Below, in pieces: positions 9,102 to 16,918 of a stretch of 64,000 bases of DNA. The position numbers were made by a program, and so were the translations under genes. The notes under the pieces are model-generated. The model had not been told where the DNA came from, made no database searches, and worked only from the letters and a program-made list of their open reading frames with translations. Positions within the stretch are counted from its first letter, which is position 1. Each line of letters begins with the position of its first letter. This DNA is from Pseudonocardia terrae (GTDB lineage Bacteria; Actinomycetota; Actinomycetes; Mycobacteriales; Pseudonocardiaceae): the NCBI RefSeq assembly GCF_021343995.1, contig NZ_JAJTTE010000042.1:1-64000 (forward strand). Direction: 5' to 3'.

Positions 9102-9920
9102 ATGGGACCGGACGACGACCGCGTGTTCAAGGCGTTGGCCGATCCGTCCCGGCGTCTGCTGCTCGACCGGCTGCTGGCCCGTGACGGCCAGACCCTGAGC
9201 GAGCTGGAGACGCAGCTGGAGATGACCCGCTTCGGCGTCATGAAGCACCTGCGCGTGCTCGAAGAGGCCGATCTGGTGGTCACGCGCCGCTCCGGACGGG
9301 AGAAGCTGCACTTCCTCAACCCCGTGCCGGTACGGCTGATCCACGACCGGTGGATCGACAAGTACACCGAGCGGCGGGTGTCGCTGCTCACCGAGCTCAA
9401 GACCCGACTGGAAGGCGGCGACGTGTCCGCATCTGCCCCCACCGCGGTCACTCAGGTGTTCCGCGTGCACATCAAGGCCACCCCGGAGGACGTCTGGGAC
9501 GCGATCGTCTCCCCGGAGTGGTCGGCCCGCTACGGCTATGGGCCGATGGAGTTCGACCTGCGCCCCGGCGGTGCGTTCCGGGGCAAGACCAACGAACGCC
9601 TGCGCAGCATGGGCGTGGCCGAGGTCGTCGTCGACGGCGAGGTGCTCGAAGCCGACCCGCCACGGCGCCTGGTGCAGACCTACCGGCTGCTCTTCGATCC
9701 CGCTGCCGCGGCGGAGCCGCCCACCCGCGTCACCTGGGAACTCGAGCCGATCGGCGCCGACGTGACCCGGCTGACCGTCGTCCACCAGCTCGACGACGCC
9801 CCCGTGCACGCCCGTCTCGTCGCCGGCGACGACGTGCGCTCCGGCGGCGGCTGGCCGTTCGTGCTCTCCGACCTCAAGTCCGTCCTCGAGACCGGCAGTC
9901 CGCTGCCGTCCGCCTTCTGA
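9102..9920 (+). CDS. ArsR-type HTH fused to SRPBCC (AHSA1-like) domain
   Basis: 272 residues. Residues about 1-100 form an ArsR winged helix ('VFKALADPSRRLLLDRL', then recognition region 'MTRFGVMKHLRVLEEADLV'). Residues about 112-265 form an SRPBCC/AHSA1 domain ('IKATPEDVWDAIVSPEW', 'GPMEFDLRPGGAFRGK'). ArsR proteins repress promoters until a ligand binds; here the SRPBCC pocket could be the ligand sensor, which is inference. The ATG at 9102 is preferred to the one at 9081 because the earlier start would place coding sequence over the operator and -10. The next gene starts 15 bp after the stop and is probably co-transcribed and under its control. Confidence 0.85.
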   Translation: MGPDDDRVFKALADPSRRLLLDRLLARDGQTLSELETQLEMTRFGVMKHLRVLEEADLVVTRRSGREKLHFLNPVPVRLIHDRWIDKYTERRVSLLTELKTRLEGGDVSASAPTAVTQVFRVHIKATPEDVWDAIVSPEWSARYGYGPMEFDLRPGGAFRGKTNERLRSMGVAEVVVDGEVLEADPPRRLVQTYRLLFDPAAAAEPPTRVTWELEPIGADVTRLTVVHQLDDAPVHARLVAGDDVRSGGGWPFVLSDLKSVLETGSPLPSAF

Positions 9921-9934
9921 GAAGTGGAGGACCC

Positions 9935-10573
9935 GTGTCCGACATCCAGTCGCTCCTCGACAGCGAGACCGCGCAACTGGTCACAGCGCTCGACGCCCTC
10001 GACGACGCGCAGTGGTGCGCCCCGAGCCTGTGCGCGGGCTGGCGGATCCGGGACGTGGCGATCCACCTGCTCATGCCCTACGAGCTCTCCGTGCCACGGT
10101 TCCTGCTCGGGATGGCCACGGCGCGGTTCGACTTCGACCGGCTCGCCGACCGGTGGGCCACCGGCGACACCCGGCCCCGCGCGGAGGTGATCGCGGCCCT
10201 GAGCACCACCCCGCGGCAGCCCTTCCGCGTCCCCGGCGCGCCGCCCGAAGCGCCGCTGTCCCACCTCGTGATCCACGCCGAGGACGTCTACCGGCCACTG
10301 GGCCTGCCCCACGGCCCGAGCGCGGCCGCCGCCACGATCGTCCTGGACCAACTGACCGGTCCCCGCGCCCGCGGCCTGGTGCCCACCGGCCTGCTCGACG
10401 GCCTGACCTACACCGCCACCGACGCCGACTGGACCATCGGCGCCGGTCCCGAGGTGCGCGCGACCGCCTCGGCCCTCATCACGACGTTCGCCGGGCGCAC
10501 GGCCGCACTCACCGAGATCCACGGCGACGGCGCGCCCGAGGTCCACGACCGGCTCGAGGCGCCGACCAGGTGA
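9935..10573 (+). CDS. DinB/maleylpyruvate-isomerase-fold (TIGR03083-like) protein
   Basis: 212 residues. The opening 'LLDSETAQLVTALDALDDAQW' and 'LCAGWRIRDVAIHLL' match the N-terminal metal-binding helical-bundle domain of mycothiol-dependent maleylpyruvate isomerase-like proteins; the His of 'VAIHLL' and the later 'HLVIHAED' are candidate metal ligands. Such proteins use mycothiol as thiol cofactor or for detoxification. The GTG at 9935 follows a GGAGG. It lies 14 bp after the ArsR-SRPBCC gene and is likely its co-expressed partner, perhaps acting on the ligand it senses. The exact reaction is unknown. Confidence 0.8.
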   Translation: MSDIQSLLDSETAQLVTALDALDDAQWCAPSLCAGWRIRDVAIHLLMPYELSVPRFLLGMATARFDFDRLADRWATGDTRPRAEVIAALSTTPRQPFRVPGAPPEAPLSHLVIHAEDVYRPLGLPHGPSAAAATIVLDQLTGPRARGLVPTGLLDGLTYTATDADWTIGAGPEVRATASALITTFAGRTAALTEIHGDGAPEVHDRLEAPTR

Positions 10574-10588
10574 TCAAGACCGTTCGGC

Positions 10589-11029
10589 TCAGCCGGGCGA
10601 GTGGACCAGCTCGAGCTGGATCCCGTCCGGGTCGCGGAAGACCACGACCGAGTACGGCATCGGCTCGGTCTTGTCGATCACGCCGGAGTGGGCGACGCCC
10701 AGCTCGTCGAGCCACGCCGCCCAGGTGTCGAGGTCCTCGCGCGCCTGCACGCCCCAGGCCATGTGGTCCAGGCCGGTCCGGCGCTCGTCGAACTCGCCGT
10801 CCTCGTGCCGCTCGTGGTGGTGCAGGCCGATCAGCAGGCCGGTCCGAGGGTCGACGAGCAGGACGGCGAAGCCGCCCGACTCGTCGCCGTGGTGCGGGAA
10901 CGTGACGGGCAGCCGCTGGAGCCCGAAGACACGGACGTACCACTCGGCGGAGGCCTCCACATCCGAGACCGTCGGCGAGAAGTGGTGCACACCGGTTGTC
11001 GGTGGAGCCTGACGGTTCGCTGCAGTCAT
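10589..11029 (-). CDS. VOC-family (glyoxalase/dioxygenase fold) protein
   Basis: 146 residues with two beta-alpha-beta-beta-beta modules of the vicinal oxygen chelate superfamily. Candidate metal ligands are the His in 'GVHHFSPTVSDV', the His in 'TGLDHMAWGV' and the Glu in 'DPDGIQLELV'. Members include glyoxalase I, fosfomycin-resistance-type transferases and extradiol dioxygenases; the sequence does not decide which. The ATG at 11029 has a GGAGG 6 bp upstream. It converges on the preceding gene with a 15-bp gap and is a single-gene unit. Confidence 0.85.
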   Translation of the reverse strand: MTAANRQAPPTTGVHHFSPTVSDVEASAEWYVRVFGLQRLPVTFPHHGDESGGFAVLLVDPRTGLLIGLHHHERHEDGEFDERRTGLDHMAWGVQAREDLDTWAAWLDELGVAHSGVIDKTEPMPYSVVVFRDPDGIQLELVHSPG

Positions 11030-11282
11030 CGAGTTCCTCCACGGTCGCCGCCGGCCTCGTCGCCCTCGACATGACCCGACGGTAGTGCGGCCGGCGACGA
11101 CCTTGAAGGGGATTCACGGGTTCCCCCGCGATTCGCAGCTATAGAACTCGAGACAATTCCTCTCTCCCCCGGTCGGAGGGGCTCTCCACCGTTCCGCCGT
11201 GCCGCGTCGAAAAGTTCGGCGAAAGCGCTGGGTCTCACTGCCGGGCATGGCGCCGAGGACCGGCGAACGGCGGAATGGTGGG

Positions 11283-11297
11283 TACCCTCGCCGGGTG
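11283..11297 (+). promoter_or_regulatory. Probable leaderless -10 of the hypothetical gene
   Basis: TACCCT (11283-11288) stands 6 bp before the GTG at 11295, the common layout of leaderless actinobacterial genes. No ribosome binding site precedes the GTG. The rest of the divergent gap 11030-11282 shows no other clear element. Confidence 0.45.
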
Positions 11298-11876
11298 GCG
11301 GACCCGACGTGGATCGGAACCATCTCGGCCCTTTCGGGCACTGTGCTCGGCGGCGTGATCGCGGCCGCCGCGCAGTCGGTCCGCGACCGGCGCACGCGGC
11401 GCTACGAATCCGAGACTCGGTGGGAGAAGGCGTTGATCGACGCCGTCGCCGAGTTCTTGACGGTCTCGGACGCGGAATTCCGCGCCTTGCGTCGGCTTCA
11501 CGAGACCTCCCCCGACGGGGAGCGCTGGGACGCCGTGCGGACCGCGGCCGACGACGCCGTCGAGGAGGCGGAACGGAAGTCGAACGTGGTCTCGCTCCTC
11601 TCGGGCGGGCGCACGCACCCGATTCGCGTCGCCTCGCGGACGATGCGAGCGGCCCTGCGCGAGATGCAGGCCGCAGCCCACGACGGCACGGTGCTGAGCG
11701 ACGTGGAGGTCGAGGACATGCGTCGGAGCTGGATCGCGGCGCGTGAGGACCTGCTCCGGCTCGTCCAGGGCATCCACATCCGACGCGGCCGCCGCCACCC
11801 TCGGGCCCGGGCGCTGCAGGAGCGCGTGATCAGCGCTCGGGCAGCACGCTCATCGGAGCCCGACCCCCACGAGTGA
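11295..11876 (+). CDS. Hypothetical protein with one N-terminal membrane helix
   Basis: 193 residues. Residues about 7-25 ('ISALSGTVLGGVIAAAAQS') form one hydrophobic helix followed by a positively charged 'RDRRTRRYE', predicting a short outside tail and a cytoplasmic helical body. The body is rich in Glu, Arg and Ala with coiled-coil-like stretches and no enzyme motif I recognise. Similar small membrane-anchored helical proteins are common orphan genes in actinomycetes. The GTG at 11295 is chosen over an upstream ATG because a leaderless -10 precedes it and the upstream sequence is basic and unconserved-looking. It stands alone. Confidence 0.65.
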   Translation: MADPTWIGTISALSGTVLGGVIAAAAQSVRDRRTRRYESETRWEKALIDAVAEFLTVSDAEFRALRRLHETSPDGERWDAVRTAADDAVEEAERKSNVVSLLSGGRTHPIRVASRTMRAALREMQAAAHDGTVLSDVEVEDMRRSWIAAREDLLRLVQGIHIRRGRRHPRARALQERVISARAARSSEPDPHE

Positions 11877-11984
11877 ACTGCCGGGACCGCGGTCGCCGAT
11901 CTGACCAGGCCGTCCGGCCCGGCCCGTGGCCAGGCGTCGCCCCCGAGAACCGGCGGGGGGTCCGAGCATCCGGTGCGCTATGGT

Positions 11985-12014
11985 TCATCGTGTCGCTACT
12001 GGTTGACACGTTCA
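11985..12014. promoter_or_regulatory. Operator upstream of arsR, twin of the nitrile hydratase operator
   Basis: This 30-bp site is an imperfect palindrome with arms TCATCGTGTC and GACACGTTCA around a 10-bp centre. It matches the perfect palindrome at 13974-14003 at 23 of 30 positions. It lies 19 bp before the arsR start and just after a TATGGT (11979-11984) that could be the -10, so binding would autorepress arsR. Confidence 0.65.
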
Positions 12015-12033
12015 GGCTTCAGGGGGTCCGCCG

Positions 12034-12441
12034 GTGAACTCGGACCTGGCGTTCGACGCCCTCGCCGATCCGGTGCGTCGGGAGATCCTCGCCGTGCTCG
12101 CCGAGACCGAGGAGTGCAGCTCCGGGGCCCTCGCCGAGCGGATCACCTCCGTCGGCCGGACCGCCGTGTCCAGTCACCTGCGCGTGCTCAAGATTGCCGG
12201 CCTGGTCTCCGAGAGGCGCGCGGGCCGCTTCCGGTACTACTCCGTCGACCCGTCCGGGTCGGCGAAGGACGTGCTCGCCGTGCTCCACCAGGTCTTCCGC
12301 ACCGGACTGCAGTCGGTCAACGACGCGGTGCCGGAGAGCGTCAACGACGCGGTGCCGGAGAGCGTCAACGACGGGGTGCCGGAGAGCGTCAACGACGGGG
12401 TGCCGGAGAGCACGGCCGAATCGGGCGACCGCCCGGCCTGA
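12034..12441 (+). CDS. ArsR-family repressor of the nitrile hydratase operon
   Basis: 135 residues. Residues about 1-90 are a standard ArsR winged helix ('AFDALADPVRREILAVLAE', recognition helix around 'GRTAVSSHLRVLKIAGLV'), without the metal-binding ELCVCDL motif. The tail is four tandem copies of an 8-residue unit SVND(A/G)VPE encoded by a 24-bp repeat. In Rhodococcus rhodochrous J1 the low-molecular-weight nitrile hydratase cluster is controlled by NhlD, an ArsR-like negative regulator, and NhlC, an AmiC-like positive one; gene order and partners here match. The GTG start at 12034 is the only reasonable one. The shared operators at 11985 and 13974 support control of itself and the amidase-nitrile hydratase genes. 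Confidence 0.85.
   Translation: MNSDLAFDALADPVRREILAVLAETEECSSGALAERITSVGRTAVSSHLRVLKIAGLVSERRAGRFRYYSVDPSGSAKDVLAVLHQVFRTGLQSVNDAVPESVNDAVPESVNDGVPESVNDGVPESTAESGDRPA
12316..12411 (+). repeat. Four 24-bp tandem repeats inside the arsR tail
   Basis: Four head-to-tail 24-bp units start at 12316, 12340, 12364 and 12388. Units 1-2 encode SVNDAVPE and units 3-4 SVNDGVPE, differing by one base. Being in frame, copy number can change without breaking the gene. Confidence 0.95.
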
Positions 12442-12542
12442 CCCCCGGATCTGGCACTCAGCGCCCTTCTGCCCGCCCGGGGCCGCTGCCACACTGACGC
12501 CTTCCCGGCACTCCCCAGGCACGACCGACCCCCGGGGGCTCG

Positions 12543-13967
12543 ATGTCCGTCCTCACGCTGACCGCGCAGGAAGAGGTGTCCGCGCCACCGCGCGTGGTCT
12601 TCGGCCTGTTCGGCGCAGGTGCGGGCGCGGGCTGGGTGTTCGACGCCGTGTGCGACAGAGTGGCCCCGGGTGCGGCGGTGACGCTGCGCGCGCCACTCGA
12701 CCCGGCCGGCGAGCCGGTGGAGATCCTCGGCCGGATCGGCACCCTGCGCCCCGGACGGCTGATCGAGATCGTGCACGACCAGCCCTGGCGCGGCCGGACC
12801 GTGCTGCGGTTCGCCGCGCACGGCAGCGGTACCCGGGTACGCCTGCAGTCCGAACTGGACCAGCCGGGCTTCGAGTGGCTGCTGCGCCGGCGCGGGCACG
12901 CCCTGCGCAGCAGTCCCGGCGAGAACCCCGCCCTCGGGCTGCTGACCTCGAAGTCCGGGCCCGGCAACCTGTTCGCGGCGGCGTCGGACAACATGGCCAC
13001 CCTCGCCCTCGAGGAGATCAACGCGGACGGCGGCCTGCGCGGGCGCCCCGTCGACCTGGTGATCGGGGACGACGCCACCGATCCCGCGACCGGCGCCCGG
13101 GAAGCGCGCAGGCTCGCCGCCGCAGGCTGCCGGACGATCCTGGTGGCGACCACGTCCGCCACCTTCGTCGCGGTGTCGGAGGCGATGGTGGACACCGACG
13201 TCCTGCTCGTGCAGACACTGATGAACGAGGGCGGGATCGACGACGCGCTGCGGATCCAGCTGGGCGAGCGCCCCGCCGCCCAGCTCGCCGCGGCGGCCGG
13301 ACCGATGATGCGTTCCGCGGGCGGCCACCGCTGGTTCCTGGCGGGCAACGACTACTGCTGGCCACGCAGGACGCACGCCGTCGCCCGCGAGCTCCTCCCC
13401 CGGCTCGGCGGCCGTCTCGTCGGCGAACGGTTCGCCCCGCTCGGGACCACGGACTTCGCCGACGTCATCGAGGCCGTCGAACGGTCCGGCGCGGACGTCG
13501 CGCTCTCGACGTTCGTCGGCGCGGACGCGGCCGCGTTCCAACGCCAGTGCCACGAGCACGGCCTCCACCACCGCTGCCTCACCCTCGCCCCCGCGATGGA
13601 CGAGTCCACGCTCGCCCGGATCGGCGCGGGCGCCACCGCGGGCCTGCACACCGTCTCCGGCTACGTCGAGACCCTCGACACGGACGGCAACTGCGCCCTG
13701 CTGAGCCGCTACCGACAGCGTTTCGGCCGGTGGGCGCCACCGCTGTCCACGCTCAGCGAGTCGGTGTTCGAGGGCGCCCACATCTGGTTCGCCGCCACCG
13801 TCCGCGCCGGCACGGACGACCCCCGTTCCGTCGCCCGGGCCATGCACGACGCCCGTTTCGACCTGCCGCGCGGCACCGTCACCCTCGACGGGAACGGCCT
13901 GGTCGGCCAGCGGATCCACGTCTCCGAGGCCGTCGGCACCGAGCTCCGGGTGATCACGCCAGGGTGA
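12543..13967 (+). CDS. SRPBCC domain fused to AmiC-like periplasmic-binding-fold sensor
   Basis: 474 residues with no signal peptide, so cytoplasmic. Residues about 5-120 look like an SRPBCC domain ('EEVSAPPRVVFGLFG', 'GRLIEIVHDQPWRGRT'). Residues about 130-470 form a type-1 periplasmic-binding fold of the amide/urea receptor group ('GLLTSKSGPGNLFAAASDN', 'LALEEINADGGLRGRPVDL'), like AmiC of Pseudomonas and NhlC/NhhC of Rhodococcus. AmiC-type proteins sense short amides and switch amidase expression. Here it sits between arsR and the amidase, so an amide-sensing inducer role is inferred. The N-terminal SRPBCC fusion is not part of the AmiC I know. The ribosome binding site is weak. Confidence 0.8.
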   Translation: MSVLTLTAQEEVSAPPRVVFGLFGAGAGAGWVFDAVCDRVAPGAAVTLRAPLDPAGEPVEILGRIGTLRPGRLIEIVHDQPWRGRTVLRFAAHGSGTRVRLQSELDQPGFEWLLRRRGHALRSSPGENPALGLLTSKSGPGNLFAAASDNMATLALEEINADGGLRGRPVDLVIGDDATDPATGAREARRLAAAGCRTILVATTSATFVAVSEAMVDTDVLLVQTLMNEGGIDDALRIQLGERPAAQLAAAAGPMMRSAGGHRWFLAGNDYCWPRRTHAVARELLPRLGGRLVGERFAPLGTTDFADVIEAVERSGADVALSTFVGADAAAFQRQCHEHGLHHRCLTLAPAMDESTLARIGAGATAGLHTVSGYVETLDTDGNCALLSRYRQRFGRWAPPLSTLSESVFEGAHIWFAATVRAGTDDPRSVARAMHDARFDLPRGTVTLDGNGLVGQRIHVSEAVGTELRVITPG

Positions 13968-13973
13968 GATCAG

Positions 13974-14020
13974 TCAACATGTCGCGACCCGTTGACATGT
14001 TGATCGCCCCTCCGTAGATT
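13974..14020 (+). promoter_or_regulatory. Amidase-nitrile hydratase promoter with palindromic operator
   Basis: TTGACA (13992-13997) and TAGATT (14015-14020) are 17 bp apart, a strong sigma-70-type promoter 33 bp before the amidase ATG. A perfect palindrome with arms TCAACATGTC (13974-13983) and GACATGTTGA (13994-14003) covers the -35. Its twin lies before arsR at 11985-12014. A bound repressor would exclude RNA polymerase. Confidence 0.8.
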
Positions 14021-14052
14021 CGCTGCACCTTCGCTCGCACTGGAGGCCGGAT

Positions 14053-15594
14053 ATGGCTGTCCCCCCACCCGATGCCCGACGCCTGGCCGAGCTCGCCGGA
14101 GACCTGGGCCTGACGAGCGCCGACCTGGAGGAGTTCGCGCCCGCCGTCGCCGCCACGTTCGCGTCTTCCGAGGCAGTGGAGGCGTTGTACCGGCGCACGG
14201 CCCCGATTGCCCCCTCCCGCGAGTGGCATGCGGGCGCGCACCCGTTGGGCGCCTGGTACGTCACCACCGAGATCTCCGATCCCGCCGCCACGGACGGCCC
14301 GCTCGTCGGCCGCACCGTCGCGATCAAGGACAACGTCTCGGTCGCGGGCGTGCCGATGATGAACGGGTCGGCCACGGTCGAGGGCTTCGTCCCGGTCCGG
14401 GACGCCACCGCGGTGCAGCGGCTGCTCGCCGCCGGTGCGGTGATCACCGGTAAGTCCGTGTGCGAGGACCTGTGCTTCTCCGGGGCGAGCTTCACCTCGA
14501 AGCCCGCCGCGGTGCGCAACCCGTGGGACTCCGCGCGCAACGCGGGCGGCTCGTCCAGCGGCAGCGCGGTCCTGGTCGCGACGGGCGAGGTGGATCTCGC
14601 GCTGGGCGGCGACCAGGGCGGCTCGGTCCGGATCCCCAGCTCGTTCTGCGGGACCGTCGGGCACAAGCCGACCTTCGGACTGGTGCCCTACACCGGCGCG
14701 TTCCCCATCGAGCAGACGATCGACCACCTCGGGCCGATCACCCGCACGGTGGCCGACGCGGCGCTCATGCTGGGCGTGCTCGCGGGCCCGGACGGGCAGG
14801 ACCCGCGTCAGCCCACCGTGATCGACCCGGTGGACTACACCGCAGTCCTGGACGAGTCGGCGGCCGGCCTGCGCGTCGGCGTCGTCACCCAAGGCTTCGG
14901 GCACCCGCACTCCGACCCGGGTGTGGACGCGGCGGTGCGCGCCGCTGTGGACGTACTGCGGGGCGCGGGGCTGTCCGTCGGCGAGGTCTCGATCCCCTGG
15001 CACCTCGACGCGATGCACGTGTGGAACGTGATCGCCACCGAGGGCGCGGCGCACCAGATGATCGACGGCAACGCGTACGGGATGAACTGGTCCGGGCTCT
15101 ACGATCCCGAGCTGATCGCGCACTACCGGCGCGGGCGCGCCGAGCGCGGGGCCGAGCTGTCCAAGACGGTCAAGCTGGTCGCGATGTCGGGCAGGCACAC
15201 GCTCGCCGTCGGCGGCGGGGCGTACTACGCGATGGCGCAGAACCTGGTGCCGGAAGCACGGTCGGCCTACGACGCTGCGCTCGCCGAGTTCGACGTCCTG
15301 GTCATGCCGACCCTGCCCTACACGGCGCGCGAGATCCCGGCGCCGGACGGCGACCTGGGCACCTACCTCGACACGGCGCTGTCGATGATCACCAACACCG
15401 CGCCCTTCGACGTGACCGGGCACCCGGCCTGCAGCGTTCCCACCGACCTGGTCGACGGCCTGCCCGCCGGTCTGATGATCGTCGGCAGGCACTTCGCCGA
15501 CGCGACCGTCCTGCGCGTCGCCCACGCCTACGAACAGGCGCGCGGTGGCTTCCCGGCCCCGCCGACCCTCACCACGACGGGAGCCCCCGCATGA
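14053..15594 (+). CDS. amdA: Amidase of the nitrile-hydratase-linked amidase-signature family
   Basis: 513 residues. The amidase-signature Ser-cisSer-Lys triad is visible: Lys92 in 'VAIKDNVS', Ser167 in 'NAGGSSSGS' and Ser191 in 'GGDQGGSVRIP', with the same spacing as in Rhodococcus nitrile-hydratase-linked amidases. It hydrolyses the amide made by nitrile hydratase to carboxylic acid and ammonia. The ATG at 14053 follows a GGAGG. Its stop overlaps the beta-subunit start (ATGA), so it is the first gene of the operon amidase-beta-alpha-activator. Regulation is by the palindromic promoter upstream. In many Rhodococcus clusters the amidase is also directly linked to the hydratase, but order varies. 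Confidence 0.93.
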   Translation: MAVPPPDARRLAELAGDLGLTSADLEEFAPAVAATFASSEAVEALYRRTAPIAPSREWHAGAHPLGAWYVTTEISDPAATDGPLVGRTVAIKDNVSVAGVPMMNGSATVEGFVPVRDATAVQRLLAAGAVITGKSVCEDLCFSGASFTSKPAAVRNPWDSARNAGGSSSGSAVLVATGEVDLALGGDQGGSVRIPSSFCGTVGHKPTFGLVPYTGAFPIEQTIDHLGPITRTVADAALMLGVLAGPDGQDPRQPTVIDPVDYTAVLDESAAGLRVGVVTQGFGHPHSDPGVDAAVRAAVDVLRGAGLSVGEVSIPWHLDAMHVWNVIATEGAAHQMIDGNAYGMNWSGLYDPELIAHYRRGRAERGAELSKTVKLVAMSGRHTLAVGGGAYYAMAQNLVPEARSAYDAALAEFDVLVMPTLPYTAREIPAPDGDLGTYLDTALSMITNTAPFDVTGHPACSVPTDLVDGLPAGLMIVGRHFADATVLRVAHAYEQARGGFPAPPTLTTTGAPA

Positions 15595-16274
15595 ACGGCG
15601 TCTTCGACCTCGGCGGCACGGACGGGATGGGCAGGGTCGTCACCGACACCGACGAACCTGTCTTCCGCGCGGAGTGGGAGAAGGCCGCGTTCGCGATGTT
15701 CTCCAACTGCTTCCGCGCCGGGTTCTTCGGCATCGACTCGTTCCGGCACAGCATCGAGAAGATGGATGCCGCCGAGTACCTCCTGTCCAACTACTACGAG
15801 CACTGGGTGCACGTGATCGAGGACTTCGGCGCGCAGAAGGGCGTGATCGACGTCGCCGAGCTGGAGAAGCGGACCCGGTACTTCCTGGACAACCCGGACG
15901 CCCCGCTGCCCGAGCGGAAGGACCCCGAGCTGCTGGCGTTCGTGGACGCCGTGGTCAAGGCCGGAGCGCCCGCACAGCGTGAGTCGGACAAGATCGCGAA
16001 GTTCTCGGTCGGCGACACGGTCACCGTGACCGCCGACAGCCCGTACGGGCACACCCGCCGGGCCCGCTACATCCGCGGCCGCACCGGGGAGATCACCGGC
16101 GCGCACGGCACCTACATCTACCCGGACAGCGCGGGCAACGGCGGCCCCGAGGCCCCGGAGCACCTCTACACCGTCCGCTTCACCTCCCAGGAGCTGTGGG
16201 GACCGGACGCCGCGGAGCCCCACGACGTCGTCTACTTCGACGTCTGGGAGCCCTACCTGACCCTCGCGTCCTGA
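15591..16274 (+). CDS. nthB: Nitrile hydratase beta subunit
   Basis: 227 residues, the usual size. It opens with the family start 'MNGVFDLGGTDGMG', has the long helical arm with 'FRHSIEKMDAAEYL' and 'YYEHWVHVIEDF', and ends with the SH3-like barrel ('FSVGDTVTV', 'VYFDVWEPYL'). The beta subunit pairs with alpha to form the active site, its two conserved arginines contacting the oxidised cysteine sulfurs. It overlaps the amidase stop by 4 bp and precedes alpha by 26 bp. Beta-before-alpha order is typical of cobalt-type enzymes. Confidence 0.95.
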   Translation: MNGVFDLGGTDGMGRVVTDTDEPVFRAEWEKAAFAMFSNCFRAGFFGIDSFRHSIEKMDAAEYLLSNYYEHWVHVIEDFGAQKGVIDVAELEKRTRYFLDNPDAPLPERKDPELLAFVDAVVKAGAPAQRESDKIAKFSVGDTVTVTADSPYGHTRRARYIRGRTGEITGAHGTYIYPDSAGNGGPEAPEHLYTVRFTSQELWGPDAAEPHDVVYFDVWEPYLTLAS

Positions 16275-16300
16275 CCGCCCGCCCGTACCGAGGAGCTCCC

Positions 16301-16918
16301 ATGGCTCAACCGTCCTCCCCCACCGACACCCGCCTGCGCACGCAGGAGGAGATCGCCGCGCGGGTCAAGGCCCTCGAGTCGATGCTGATCGAGAAGGGGA
16401 TCATGACCACGGAGGCGATCGACCGCCTCGCCGAGATCTACGAGAACGAGGTCGGTCCGCAGCTGGGCGCGCAGGTCGTCGCCCGCGCGTGGACCGATCC
16501 CGAGTTCAAGGCCCGGCTGCTCGCCGACGCCTCGGCGGCCTGCGCCGAGATGGGCATCGGCGGGCTGCAGGGCGAGGACATGGTGGTCGTCGAGAACACC
16601 GCCACCGTCCACAACGCCATCGTCTGCACGCTCTGCTCCTGCTACCCGTGGCCCGTGCTCGGGCTGCCCCCGAACTGGTACAAGGCCCCGGCCTACCGCG
16701 CGCGGATCGTGCGGGAGCCGCGCAAGGTCCTGGCCGAGGACTTCGGCTTCCCGATCCCGGACGACGTCGAGATCCGGATCTGGGACTCCAGTTCGGAGCT
16801 GCGCTACTGGGTGCTGCCGCAGCGGCCTGCCGGCACCGAGGACCTCGGGGCGTTCGAGCTCGCCGCGCTCGTCACCCGGGACTCGATGATCGGCGTCGGG
16901 CCGGTGGGGACGCCGTGA
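16301..16918 (+). CDS. nthA: Nitrile hydratase alpha subunit, cobalt type
   Basis: 205 residues. The metal-binding claw 'VCTLCSC' (Cys109, Cys112, Ser113, Cys114) has Thr after the first Cys, the hallmark of cobalt enzymes; iron enzymes have Ser. Two of the cysteines are expected to be oxidised to sulfinic and sulfenic acids. The protein hydrates nitriles to amides in the cytoplasm, feeding the amidase. The ATG at 16301 has AGGAG 6 bp upstream, and an earlier in-frame ATG at 16196 lies inside the beta gene and is rejected. The stop overlaps the activator start. No cobalt transporter gene is seen in the window. Confidence 0.96.
   Translation: MAQPSSPTDTRLRTQEEIAARVKALESMLIEKGIMTTEAIDRLAEIYENEVGPQLGAQVVARAWTDPEFKARLLADASAACAEMGIGGLQGEDMVVVENTATVHNAIVCTLCSCYPWPVLGLPPNWYKAPAYRARIVREPRKVLAEDFGFPIPDDVEIRIWDSSSELRYWVLPQRPAGTEDLGAFELAALVTRDSMIGVGPVGTP

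Noticed and set aside
12003..12008. TTGACA before arsR as its -35
   Set aside because: No -10 occurs at the right spacing; it is better explained as part of the operator half-site.
13954..15525. Minus-strand open frame opposite the amidase
   Set aside because: Antisense shadow; amidase catalytic residues and promoter fix the plus strand.
16196..16300. Longer start for the nitrile hydratase alpha subunit
   Set aside because: It lies inside the beta gene, lacks a ribosome binding site, and adds Arg-rich sequence absent from the family; the ATG at 16301 has AGGAG.
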